Source: a virus
Reading direction: 5' to 3' (one strand)
IMG/VR virus record: IMGVR_UViG_3300042465_002790
Location: 1 to 24,682 of that record
DNA length: 24,682 nucleotides
Position 1 is the first letter of the stretch. Every line of letters begins with the position of its first letter. The notes beneath the pieces are model-generated. The model was not told the origin of the DNA. It saw only the letters and a program-made list of their open reading frames with translations, and ran no database searches. Shown in pieces: positions 1 through 7,749 of this stretch. A program made the translations under genes and the position numbers.

Positions 1-36
1 ACGGCGTCAAAAAAAATCCACCGGAAGTTGAAAATA

Positions 37-723
37 GTGGCGTTCGTCTGTACTTGCTGCAGCCGCACCCGACTTCGATTTAAGTCAGGTCCGCCGCCAA
101 TGTTCTGCCGTGCGTGTCGCCCCGGTGGATCTTGTGAGGTACTTGATAGGAAAAAACAGAAATGTAAAAACTGTGCAAATGAGTTTAGTGGCAACAAGGC
201 AAAATACTGTTCAAAGAAATGCCGGGAGCAGTGGCACCACAACAGCGGATTGATTCCGCCACGACGATGCAAAACATGCAACACCGTCTTTCATCATCGG
301 ACAGAAAAAACATTTTGCGGCGACGAATGCAGGACACGAGCATGGTCCCGCACATGCAAGGATTGTGGAGTTCATTTCACGCAGAAAAAGAACTGTTCCG
401 GAAAATGCAAGGCATGCCGCAAGCGTGATAGAAACAGATCGTCGTCAGTCAGGTTGCGTGTTCGTCGCGGAAAGGTCGTTACGGCTGTAGCTAAAATATC
501 AGTACGTGACTGCTGGGAGCGTGATGGTGGTAAATGTCAAATTTGCATGAAAAGAATCGACTTGGCGGTGAAGTGGCCGCACAAAAACAGCATGTCTGTA
601 GATCATATTGTTCCTCTGTCGAAGGGCGGAACTGATGAGGCCGTAAATGTTAGGGCAGCTCACCTTGGATGCAATTCAAGAAGAGGCAACAAACAGGGCG
701 CTCAGAAAAGGTTATTCGGATGA
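37..723 (+). CDS. HNH endonuclease with multiple zinc ribbons (packaging-associated)
   Basis: Predicted HNH nuclease of about 228 aa. The last ~65 residues hold the HNH domain: a CQIC pair, then 'VDHIVPLSKGG', then 'HLGCNSRRGNK', giving the His-Asn-His metal site framed by a zinc-binding Cys pair. The first ~130 residues carry four consecutive CxxC...CxxxC or CxxC type knuckles (e.g. 'CKNC', 'CKTC', 'CKDC'), so the protein probably binds several zinc ions. It lies directly upstream of the terminase genes, where HK97-like phages keep an HNH protein that helps the terminase cut DNA during packaging (known for that family; inferred here). I chose GTG at 37 because GGAAG sits 9 nt upstream. The frame is open to the left window edge and a TTG at 28 also exists, so the true start could lie further upstream. 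Confidence 0.85.
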   Translation: MAFVCTCCSRTRLRFKSGPPPMFCRACRPGGSCEVLDRKKQKCKNCANEFSGNKAKYCSKKCREQWHHNSGLIPPRRCKTCNTVFHHRTEKTFCGDECRTRAWSRTCKDCGVHFTQKKNCSGKCKACRKRDRNRSSSVRLRVRRGKVVTAVAKISVRDCWERDGGKCQICMKRIDLAVKWPHKNSMSVDHIVPLSKGGTDEAVNVRAAHLGCNSRRGNKQGAQKRLFG

Positions 724-1175
724 GAGGCGGAACTGGAAAGCCAGATATTGTGAAGATCGCACAAGGCACTCTTCGCAAGTGCAGGCAGAAGAAAAACGCG
801 CCGAAGGCCACTGGGAAAAAACCCAAATGCCCGTTTAATATCACTAGCATCGCCGGGCGTAAGTGGAAGGAAATAACAGAGGGACTTGAAAGACTCGGGC
901 TAATCGACGGAATTGACGCAACACATATTGAGGGGCTCTGCACTCAGTACCAGATAGCCAGAGATGCCGACATTGTTGTAAGGAAAGAGGGAATTATTAT
1001 TGATGGCGCAATGGGTGGCCGGGTGAAGAATCCAGCCTGCTCGGTGTCTGACGCGGCCTGGGGTAAGGTTCGTGCCTACTGTAACGATCTGGGGCTCAAT
1101 CACATGTCTCGCCAGCGAATGGAATCAACGGCGACAGAAACAGAAAGCGACATCGAATCGAAGTATCTAGCATGA
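720..1175 (+). CDS. terS: Terminase small subunit (P27-like)
   Basis: Protein of 151 aa, small and helical after a basic N-terminus, placed between the HNH gene and the large terminase. The central part ('WKEITEGLERLGLIDGIDA' followed by 'LCTQYQIARDAD') and the later 'NPACSVSDAAWGKVRAYCNDLGL' region follow the pattern of P27-family small terminases, which recognise the packaging start site and load the large subunit. The ATG at 720 overlaps the HNH stop (ATGA) and has AAGG 8-9 nt upstream, so I prefer it to the longer frame starting at 669 inside the HNH gene. The 3' end overlaps the large terminase start by 4 nt, so all three genes are translationally coupled. Confidence 0.8.
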   Translation: MRGGTGKPDIVKIAQGTLRKCRQKKNAPKATGKKPKCPFNITSIAGRKWKEITEGLERLGLIDGIDATHIEGLCTQYQIARDADIVVRKEGIIIDGAMGGRVKNPACSVSDAAWGKVRAYCNDLGLNHMSRQRMESTATETESDIESKYLA

Positions 1176-2734
1176 GCGAATTCTATTTCGATCAAGATGC
1201 AGCAGATCGCGCGGTGCAATTCTTCCCGGAATGCCTCGTGCATGTCAAAGGAGAAAAAGCGGGACAGCCATTTCATTTACATTCATCACACGCAAAAATC
1301 GTCTCAGACCTTTTTGGATGGAAGCGATCAAACGGGACGAGAAGATATAGAAAGGCGTACATAGAAATCCCGCGAAAGAATGCAAAAAGCACGCTAGCTG
1401 CCGGTATAGCAATTTACCTTTTATTGTGTGACCACGAAAAAGGCGGGGAGGTTTACTCAGCAGCGTCTACTCGCGATCAAGCCAGTCTGGTGTTCAATAT
1501 GGCTGCAAGTATGTTGCGGCATTCGAAGACACTGAGCAAACATGTCAGTATTCGAGACAGTGTTAAACGAATTCTGCACAAGAAATCAGATAGTTTTTAC
1601 CGTGCCATTTCAGCAGATGCCGAAGGCGCTCATGGGTTCAACGCGAATGGAATCATTTTTGATGAGGTGCACACTCAACCGAATCGTGATCTTTGGGAAG
1701 TATTAGACACTTCGACAGGAGCAAGAGCACAACCGCTTACATTCGCGATTACAACGGCCGGGCATGACAAGGCATCGATTTGCTGGGAGTTGCATCAGTA
1801 CGCGAAAGCAATCATCGGCGGAGAAATTATAGACGATAGTTTTTATGCGGTGATTTATGGGGCTGACTATGACGACGACTGGCAATCAGAAAGCACATGG
1901 TTCAAGGCGAATCCATTGCTGGGTGAAGCGGTATCGTTAGATTACATTCGTGAGCAGTGCAAACGAGCGCAGGAGCAGCCAGCATTTCAAAACAGTTTCC
2001 GCCGCCTGCATTTGAATCAGTGGACCGAACAAGAAAGCAGACTGATTCCGATGCAGCAGTGGGACAAATGCGAGTCTGAATTGAATCTGAAAGACTTCGA
2101 CGGGCGAGTGTGCTTCGGTGGCCTCGACTTGTCATCGACTCGCGACGTGACAGCGTTCGTTTTGTTGTTCCCTCGGGCCGATGGTGTGGATGTGTTTCCG
2201 TGGTTCTGGATTCCAGAAGACAACATCAGCAAACGAGCGGCGCAGGATCAGCGAGTGATTCGGTCATTTGCGGAAGCAGGGTTTATTGAGGTCACGGAAG
2301 GAAACGAAGTCGATGTGATGCGAGTTGCGGAAAGAATCACTGAGATCGCTGCTCCATTTGATTTGAGGCGAATTGGATTCGACCCGTGGAACGCAGCTGG
2401 GCCAACGCAGAGAATGAAAGAGTTGGGACTGCCGGAAGACGTGTTGGTTAAGATGCCACAAGGAACGGCAACGTACAATGAGCCGATCAAACAACTGCTT
2501 TCAATGCTGGGCTCACAGCGTTTTCATCATGACGGCAACAAGGTTTTAAGGTGGATGGCATCAAACGCGGCAGGAATGGAGGACAGCAATGGAAATCTGA
2601 AGTTTCACAAGGGCAAGTCAGGCGACAAAATCGATGGAATGACTGCACTAGGAATGGCTTTGGCGTTGTATATTTCAGAAAATCCAGAGGGTTCTGCATA
2701 TAAGAAAAGCGGATCCGGCGTAATTTTATTCTGA
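1172..2734 (+). CDS. terL: Terminase large subunit (HK97-type)
   Basis: Packaging motor ATPase/nuclease, 520 aa, the normal family length. ATPase part: Walker A 'IPRKNAKST' (residues 66-74), Walker B 'GIIFDEVH' (160-167) and coupling motif 'ITTAG' (193-197). RNase H-like nuclease part: 'GLDLSSTRD' (317-325, D319 and D325), 'GFDPW' (402-406) and 'KIDGMTA' (486-492, D488) supply the acidic metal ligands. It pumps DNA into the prohead and cuts the concatemer, working with the small subunit and portal encoded next to it. It begins in an ATGA overlap with the small subunit and ends 7 nt before the portal start. No deviation from the family is visible. Confidence 0.95.
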   Translation: MSEFYFDQDAADRAVQFFPECLVHVKGEKAGQPFHLHSSHAKIVSDLFGWKRSNGTRRYRKAYIEIPRKNAKSTLAAGIAIYLLLCDHEKGGEVYSAASTRDQASLVFNMAASMLRHSKTLSKHVSIRDSVKRILHKKSDSFYRAISADAEGAHGFNANGIIFDEVHTQPNRDLWEVLDTSTGARAQPLTFAITTAGHDKASICWELHQYAKAIIGGEIIDDSFYAVIYGADYDDDWQSESTWFKANPLLGEAVSLDYIREQCKRAQEQPAFQNSFRRLHLNQWTEQESRLIPMQQWDKCESELNLKDFDGRVCFGGLDLSSTRDVTAFVLLFPRADGVDVFPWFWIPEDNISKRAAQDQRVIRSFAEAGFIEVTEGNEVDVMRVAERITEIAAPFDLRRIGFDPWNAAGPTQRMKELGLPEDVLVKMPQGTATYNEPIKQLLSMLGSQRFHHDGNKVLRWMASNAAGMEDSNGNLKFHKGKSGDKIDGMTALGMALALYISENPEGSAYKKSGSGVILF

Positions 2735-2741
2735 GGTGGCT

Positions 2742-4346
2742 ATGGAATACGGTGTTACTCAATTCGTAGTCAACGCTACGCCGGTCGGTCGCAACGAAGA
2801 TCGAATGTGGAATCCTATGCCGTTCACAAACGGCGGCCAGTCGTCTGCTGGCGTGAAGGTTACACAGCGATCGGTGCTCGGGTATCCTCCTCTTTGGCGA
2901 GCCATTAACCTGATTAGTTCGAGCGTAGCGGGGCTGCCCTGTGATGTCTTTCGTCGTCAACGCGACGGCGGGAAAAAAGTGGACATGCGGCATCCGCTGC
3001 AGTATCTACTGGAAAAAAAGTCAAATCGATGGATTCACGCCTACACGTTCCGGCGAGCCATGACGGCCGTCGCTGCCCTGCATGGGAATTCATTTGCAGC
3101 AATTGACCGCATCGACGGGCGTCCTGCTGGCTTCATCATGTGGGACACGCAGAACACGCTGGTAAAGGTCGACAACGGGCGGTTGTGGTATGTGACTTAC
3201 ATCAACGGCAAGCCGGTTCGAGTTCCCGCGGAAGACATGCTTCACATTCGCGGATTTGGCGGTGATGGCGTCATGGGATGGCCGATTCTGGAACTAATGA
3301 AGGACGCTCTCGGCGCAGGCATGGCGGCTCAGCAGTTTGCGGGCCGATACTTTGCCAACGGATCGAACATGAGCGGCCTGCTGATGGTGCCAGGCTCATT
3401 TAACGAGGAAAAGATTCGCAACACCATGCAAGCGTGGAACAGTATGCAGCAGGGGTTATCAAATTCACACAAAGTCGCATTGCTTCAGGACGGTGTGAAG
3501 TTCCAACAAATGACGATCCCAAACGATGCTGCTCAGTTTCTGCAGACACGCGAATTTGAAACGCGACAAACCGTGAGCAACATCACCGGTGTCCCTCCGC
3601 ACATGCTCGGAGATTCCACACGCACTAGCCACAACAGCCTAGAAGCGGAAGGGCAGAGTTATCTGGATTACACACTGCAACCTTGGCTGCAGACTTGGGA
3701 GGCAGAGCTGGAAGACAAGGGGCTGACAGAAAAAGAAAAGGAAAAGGATTCGCACGTCGTCGAGTTCAATCGCGAGGCACTGATTCAGATGACCTTCGAA
3801 TCTAAGGTGAATGGTATTTATCGGCAGATTGAATCAGGCGTGATGACACGCAATGAAGGACGGGCACGGCTCAACATGCCATCGATCGGGCCGGAAGGAG
3901 ATGAATTCTATCACCCTGCGAATTGGGTTGTCGCTGGTGAGGAACCGGAACCAGCAACAGGAGCACAGCCTATGAAGGAAACGCCGGGTGAAGACGACAA
4001 CACGGAAAACCTGCTGCGGGCGATGGTGACAAGTAGCGTGACAGAAGCCCTGAAGATTGAGCGCGATCGTGTTGTTCAGCGTGCAGGGATGCAGGCGGCA
4101 AACTTTATGGTGGCAGTTGATGAGTTTTACGCGACATGGACCGACCGAACAGTGTCAGCACTGACCAATTCTGACGCTCGATTGGCAATCATCAGCCACG
4201 CTGAAGAGTCGAAGCGACTGCTCAGCGACGTTCATAGCTGTTCCACAACATCGAGCCTCAAGGCAAATGTGTCTGATGTGGTTGCGTCGTGGGATTCGCG
4301 AGCTGACAATCTGGTGCAAAACCTTATGAAAGCGGTGCAAAAATGA
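2742..4346 (+). CDS. Portal protein (HK97 family) with C-terminal extension
   Basis: Dodecameric portal forming the DNA entry vertex. The core shows the family hallmarks: 'SVLGYPPLWRAINLISSSVA' near the N-terminus, and 'TREFETRQTVSNITGVPPHM' followed by 'LGDSTRTSHNSLEAEGQSYL' in the stem/wing region. At 534 aa it is about 100 aa longer than typical HK97 portals; the extra part (after about residue 415) is acidic, then helical, and has no motif I recognise. ATG at 2742 is preferred because GAGGTGG is 2-4 nt upstream, overlapping the terminase stop; a GTG at 2736 in the same frame lies inside that ribosome-binding site. The stop overlaps the protease start (ATGA). Confidence 0.93.
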   Translation: MEYGVTQFVVNATPVGRNEDRMWNPMPFTNGGQSSAGVKVTQRSVLGYPPLWRAINLISSSVAGLPCDVFRRQRDGGKKVDMRHPLQYLLEKKSNRWIHAYTFRRAMTAVAALHGNSFAAIDRIDGRPAGFIMWDTQNTLVKVDNGRLWYVTYINGKPVRVPAEDMLHIRGFGGDGVMGWPILELMKDALGAGMAAQQFAGRYFANGSNMSGLLMVPGSFNEEKIRNTMQAWNSMQQGLSNSHKVALLQDGVKFQQMTIPNDAAQFLQTREFETRQTVSNITGVPPHMLGDSTRTSHNSLEAEGQSYLDYTLQPWLQTWEAELEDKGLTEKEKEKDSHVVEFNREALIQMTFESKVNGIYRQIESGVMTRNEGRARLNMPSIGPEGDEFYHPANWVVAGEEPEPATGAQPMKETPGEDDNTENLLRAMVTSSVTEALKIERDRVVQRAGMQAANFMVAVDEFYATWTDRTVSALTNSDARLAIISHAEESKRLLSDVHSCSTTSSLKANVSDVVASWDSRADNLVQNLMKAVQK

Positions 4347-5038
4347 AGCATAAAATTACACTTTCGCTGCCAAAACGCATCGAAAACGCAGTAAAAGACG
4401 AGAATTTCCGCGTTTTTTTCAACGATTCCAGCGAGGAACTGGAGGTGTTTCTCTATGGCGTTGTTGGTGACGAATATACCGAATCAGACGCGGGAAGCAT
4501 TTCACGAATTCTCGCTGCCAATCGAAACAGACCGGTAACCATGCGAATCAACTCCGGAGGCGGGTTGGCGTTTGACGGGCTTGCTATTTACAACGCTCTT
4601 GCCGATCATAAAGGACCGACTACAGCAATCATTGAAAGCCTTGCTGCATCGGCAGCCAGTCTCGCGGCAATCGGAGCCGACAAGGTAAAGATGTACAGCA
4701 ACGCGACGTATATGATTCATGAAGGTATCGGTTTTGCTTACGGCCACATTGCTGAAATTAAAGAAACGCTCGAATGGCTGGAGTCATTCAACGCGGCGGC
4801 GGTGACGACTTACGCTGAACGGACTGGAAAGCCAGAGAAGGAGATTGCCGCTGCGTTGCTCGGAGCGAATGGCGACGGCACAAAGTACAATGCAACACAG
4901 GCTTTGGAAATGGGATTCGTGGACGAGATCATCACGGCCGGCAGCGGTAAGAAGTCGAAGGCAAAGAACGAGACGGCAGTGGTGCAGGCCATGCTCAACT
5001 ATCGAATTGCAAAATCAGGATTGACAAACCGCCGCTAA
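4343..5038 (+). CDS. Prohead maturation protease (ClpP/S14-like)
   Basis: Serine protease, 231 aa, of the ClpP-like class that many HK97-type phages use to remove scaffolding domains during head maturation. Visible motifs are 'MRINSGGGLAFDGLAIYNAL' (about 67-86), the nucleophile region 'ESLAASAASLAAIGAD' (98-113, probable Ser103) and 'MIHEGIG' (124-130, probable His126). The third catalytic residue is probably the Asp or Glu of 'GFVDEI' or nearby, which I cannot fix without an alignment. The gene sits between portal and capsid, the standard place, and overlaps the portal stop by 4 nt. The final ~30 residues are basic and low-complexity. Confidence 0.9.
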   Translation: MKHKITLSLPKRIENAVKDENFRVFFNDSSEELEVFLYGVVGDEYTESDAGSISRILAANRNRPVTMRINSGGGLAFDGLAIYNALADHKGPTTAIIESLAASAASLAAIGADKVKMYSNATYMIHEGIGFAYGHIAEIKETLEWLESFNAAAVTTYAERTGKPEKEIAAALLGANGDGTKYNATQALEMGFVDEIITAGSGKKSKAKNETAVVQAMLNYRIAKSGLTNRR

Positions 5039-5048
5039 GCTGTTTACT
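5021..5048 (+). promoter_or_regulatory. Possible promoter for the major capsid gene
   Basis: TTGACA at 5021-5026 and TTTACT at 5043-5048 are separated by 16 nt, a passable sigma70-type arrangement with a perfect -35 and a 4/6 -10. It overlaps the 3' end of the protease gene and precedes the only long gap (169 nt) in the head operon. An extra promoter would let the capsid gene be transcribed more than its neighbours. The match could be chance. Confidence 0.3.
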
Positions 5049-5132
5049 GTCCACACATCAAGCCGTGGTAGCGTCAAGTGATGCGAATCCGGCACCTGCG
5101 ATCTGAAGTGATAAGTTTCACGCCAGTCGTTT

Positions 5133-5159
5133 GCAGTTTTTCGATTTACGAAACACTGC
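5133..5159 (+). promoter_or_regulatory. Hairpin in the protease-capsid gap
   Basis: Inverted repeat of 11 positions with one mismatch: 5133-5143 pairs with 5149-5159 around the loop ATTTA. Its 3' edge overlaps a second small stem (GCCA 5158-5161 with TGGC 5167-5170) followed by GTTTTT, which is terminator-like but short. It lies 48 nt before the capsid ATG. It may be an mRNA processing or stability element, or a weak terminator/operator; the sequence does not decide. Confidence 0.4.
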
Positions 5160-5207
5160 CAGCGGTTGGCGTTTTTCGTTGACCCTGGCGAAACAGGAAT
5201 CAACGAA

Positions 5208-6653
5208 ATGACACTCAAGGAATTGCAGGCAAAGCGTCAATCCCTGCTGGATGACGCTCAGAAGATCATCGACGCTGCTGGCGATCAGATGATGTCCGAC
5301 GAAGACGCAGCAAAAGTGAAGGCTTCAATGGATGAAGTCGACACGGTGTCAGCGTCAATCGACGAACTCGCCAAAAAGGCGAATGAGCAGACTGAGTTGC
5401 GAAACAAACTGCACGCTGCCAAGAGCAAGCCGGATAACCCAACGATCCGAGCCATGTTCAGTCAGTTTGGTGGCACAATGGCACCTTCGCTGCCGCATGT
5501 CGGCAATGGCGTCTCTCAGCTTCCGCGCAATGTGAAGCGATCTGCCGTCAAGAACTTCAAAGGCGAAGTTGATGGCATGGAAGCTCAGGTGCGAGCGTAC
5601 CGATTCGGCATGTGGGCGATGGCCACTCTGTCGGAGCAGTCGGGCGGCCGGTTCCGCAATCAGCAGGCAGTGAGCTACTGTCTTGAAAACGGGCTGATCA
5701 CCAACGCGGCACACGGCGAAGGTGGATCAGACGGGACTGGTTCACACATTTTCGTACCAGACGAATTTGGAACCGACTTGATTCTGTTGCGTGAACAGTA
5801 CGGCGTGGCTCGCCGGCTGCTCAACATCGTGCCGATGTCCTCGGACACGAAGACCGAGCCGCGCCAGTTGTCAGGACTGACTGCATACTTTGTTGGCGAA
5901 AACTCAGCCGGCACCGAATCGACCATGAGCTTTGATGATGTCACCTTGGTGGCTCGCAAGCTGATGGTTCTGGCTCGCCTGTCGAACGAACTGAATGCCG
6001 ATGCTGCAATCAGCTTTGGTGACAAGCTAGTCGGTGAAATCGCTTACGCCTTCGCCAATAAGGAAGACGAGTGTGTGTTTAACGGCACTGGGACCAGCAC
6101 TTATGGTCACATCACCGGCATTCGCACACGGCTGGATGAACTGACTGCTGGCACGGCTCCGGGGCTCACTCTCGGAGCAGGTAACGCCTATGCTGAACTG
6201 ACGCTCGCCAACTTCCAGAGCGTTGTGGGTTCGCTTCCGCAGTACGCAGACCGTCCGGGTGCTGGTTGGGTGTGTCACAAGACGTTCGCTCACACAGTCA
6301 TGCAGCGGTTGGCATTGGCGGCCGGTGGCTCAACGGCAACGGAAATCATCAACGGCATCCCAACGCTGATGTTCCTTGGCTACCCAGTCACAATCAGTCA
6401 GGTGTTTCCGTCCGTGGAAGCAAACAGTCAGATCCCGGTCATCTTTGGAGACTTGTCACTCGGAGCTATGTTCGGCAACCGTGGACAGGAAACAATCGCA
6501 TTTTCGACCGAGGCTACTGTCGGTGGTGAGTCTATGTGGGAGCGTGACCAGATTGGCGTCCGTGGCACGGAGCGTTTCGACGCTGTCGTGCATGACTACG
6601 GTAGCAACTCAACAGCCGGCCCGATTGTTGGTCTGGAAATGGCCGGCAGCTAA
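5208..6653 (+). CDS. Major capsid protein (HK97 fold) with N-terminal delta domain
   Basis: Shell subunit, 481 aa. Residues 1 to ~75 form a charged heptad-rich helix ('LKELQAKRQSLLDDAQKIID' ... 'ELAKKANEQTELRNKLHAAK') like the delta/scaffolding domain of HK97-type capsids, expected to be removed by the upstream protease. The remainder has typical capsid patterns such as 'YGVARRLLNIVPMSSDTK', 'ARLSNELNADAAISFGDKLV' and the C-terminal 'WERDQIGVRGTERFDAVVHD'. ATG 5208 is preferred because AGGA (5195-5198) is correctly spaced; an in-frame TTG at 5166 has no such site. The gene is followed by a terminator-like hairpin, so its mRNA may be made as a separate abundant unit. Confidence 0.92.
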   Translation: MTLKELQAKRQSLLDDAQKIIDAAGDQMMSDEDAAKVKASMDEVDTVSASIDELAKKANEQTELRNKLHAAKSKPDNPTIRAMFSQFGGTMAPSLPHVGNGVSQLPRNVKRSAVKNFKGEVDGMEAQVRAYRFGMWAMATLSEQSGGRFRNQQAVSYCLENGLITNAAHGEGGSDGTGSHIFVPDEFGTDLILLREQYGVARRLLNIVPMSSDTKTEPRQLSGLTAYFVGENSAGTESTMSFDDVTLVARKLMVLARLSNELNADAAISFGDKLVGEIAYAFANKEDECVFNGTGTSTYGHITGIRTRLDELTAGTAPGLTLGAGNAYAELTLANFQSVVGSLPQYADRPGAGWVCHKTFAHTVMQRLALAAGGSTATEIINGIPTLMFLGYPVTISQVFPSVEANSQIPVIFGDLSLGAMFGNRGQETIAFSTEATVGGESMWERDQIGVRGTERFDAVVHDYGSNSTAGPIVGLEMAGS

Positions 6654-6674
6654 TCGGCTAACGGCAGCCTGACT

Positions 6675-6708
6675 GCGGAGGGCTCGGCGTGAGTCCTCCG
6701 CGTTTCTG
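6675..6708 (+). terminator. Terminator-like hairpin after the capsid gene
   Basis: An 11-bp stem, GCGGAGGGCTC (6675-6685) with GAGTCCTCCGC (6691-6701) and a single G-U pair, closed by the loop GGCGT. It is followed by GTTTCTG, a weak U-tract. The position 22 nt after the capsid stop suggests partial termination or 3'-end protection of capsid mRNA. Downstream late genes must still be transcribed, so full termination is unlikely. Confidence 0.65.
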
Positions 6709-6736
6709 AAAAAAACGATCCCAAAGGGGAAACAAT

Positions 6737-7159
6737 ATGATTCGAGAACGATTAGTAAATGACTCGCTGCTTATCTCTCCACGATCGCAAACGAACACGC
6801 AAACGAATACAGCGAACCTCGACACGAAGGGGGCAAGCTATGCCACAATTCGAGTCGCTTTTGCCAGTGAGTTAAACACAAACGCCGTTGGCCCAACGCT
6901 GGTTCTGTCGCACTCAGACGACACAGTCGTTACTAACTTTGCGACGCTTGACACACAGACAGGCGTCGACCTGACTGCCGCGCGTGAGGTGCATTACGGC
7001 GTGGACCTGCGAGGCAAAAAGCGATACCTGCGACTTGCCGTAACCACCGCAACGGCGACGAACGACAATGTCACGTTTGCCGCAGTGGCAACACTCAGCG
7101 ACCTGGAAAATTCTCCAAATGGAACGACCAGTGTTGCTGACACGACAGTCTTCGTCTGA
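6737..7159 (+). CDS. Putative small structural protein, unknown family
   Basis: 140 aa, not recognised as a named family. It is rich in Thr, Asn, Ala and Val with alternating polar/hydrophobic stretches ('GASYATIRVAFASE', 'KKRYLRLAVTTATATNDNVT') that suggest beta strands; there are no cysteines, no membrane segment and no enzyme motif. It follows the capsid gene directly, has a strong ribosome-binding site (AAAGGGG about 8 nt upstream of the ATG) and is the first gene after the hairpin at 6675. This position and composition fit a capsid decoration or minor head protein, but that is only inference. Its stop overlaps the next start (TGATG). Confidence 0.7.
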   Translation: MIRERLVNDSLLISPRSQTNTQTNTANLDTKGASYATIRVAFASELNTNAVGPTLVLSHSDDTVVTNFATLDTQTGVDLTAAREVHYGVDLRGKKRYLRLAVTTATATNDNVTFAAVATLSDLENSPNGTTSVADTTVFV

Positions 7160-7749
7160 TGAGCGAAAACACGATCAATTACGAGGCTGTCGCACCTTGG
7201 ATGCAGGGGAAAGCCTTCAACGTCTACACGCAATTTGGTGAAGATGGATTGATCGCGTTTGCACTCGACAAAATTGGACCGACAAACCGTCACTGCTTTG
7301 AAATTGGAGCAGCTGACGGTCGGTTCTTTTCCAACACATTACGACTTCGCGAACTTGGCTGGTATGCGGTGCTGATTGAGGCCGACCAGCGGCACTTCGA
7401 CAAACTGCAGGCGCAATTCGGGCAGCAGTCAACGTGCATTTTTGGAACGTGCGGTGACCTGGATGACATGCTCATTCGAACCACAATCAACCGCACGCCT
7501 GACCTCGGAATTATCGACATTGACGGACAGGACTACTGGCTTTGGCACGACATGGTTGAAATCAGGCCGCGAGTCATGCTCGTGGAAATCAGCACGCAGG
7601 GCCGATCAATGCCAGTTCCTTTGCGTGGCGAACCATACCCGGCACAGGCGGGACTCGAACAAATAACGCAGCTCGGAAGTTCAAAAGGCTACACGCTCGT
7701 CGCAACGACTCACTGCAACGCTCTTTTTATTGAAAACACATGTCTCTGA
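7159..7749 (+). CDS. FkbM-like SAM-dependent methyltransferase
   Basis: 196 aa. 'CFEIGAADGRFFSNTLRL' (46-63) is the SAM-binding loop, 'VLIEAD' (71-76) the acidic strand after it, and 'LGIIDIDGQDYWLWH' (116-130) with 'RPRVMLVEIS' (136-145) are characteristic of the FkbM-like group that methylates sugars or other small polar groups. Probably cytoplasmic, as there is no signal peptide. It is embedded in the late operon between capsid and connector genes: it begins in a TGATG overlap and its end overlaps the next methyltransferase-glycosyltransferase gene by 10 nt, so the two are likely co-translated and act together. The substrate is unknown; a virion glycan or host surface glycan is the simplest idea. 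Confidence 0.8.
   Translation: MSENTINYEAVAPWMQGKAFNVYTQFGEDGLIAFALDKIGPTNRHCFEIGAADGRFFSNTLRLRELGWYAVLIEADQRHFDKLQAQFGQQSTCIFGTCGDLDDMLIRTTINRTPDLGIIDIDGQDYWLWHDMVEIRPRVMLVEISTQGRSMPVPLRGEPYPAQAGLEQITQLGSSKGYTLVATTHCNALFIENTCL

Noticed and set aside
669-719. Longer small-terminase start at 669
   Set aside because: It lies within the HNH gene, adds only a basic stretch, and ATG 720 has the normal ATGA overlap with a spaced AAGG.
1703-5714. Numerous long minus-strand and out-of-frame open frames across packaging and head genes
   Set aside because: They are shadows of clearly identified + strand genes and show no start signals or family patterns of their own.
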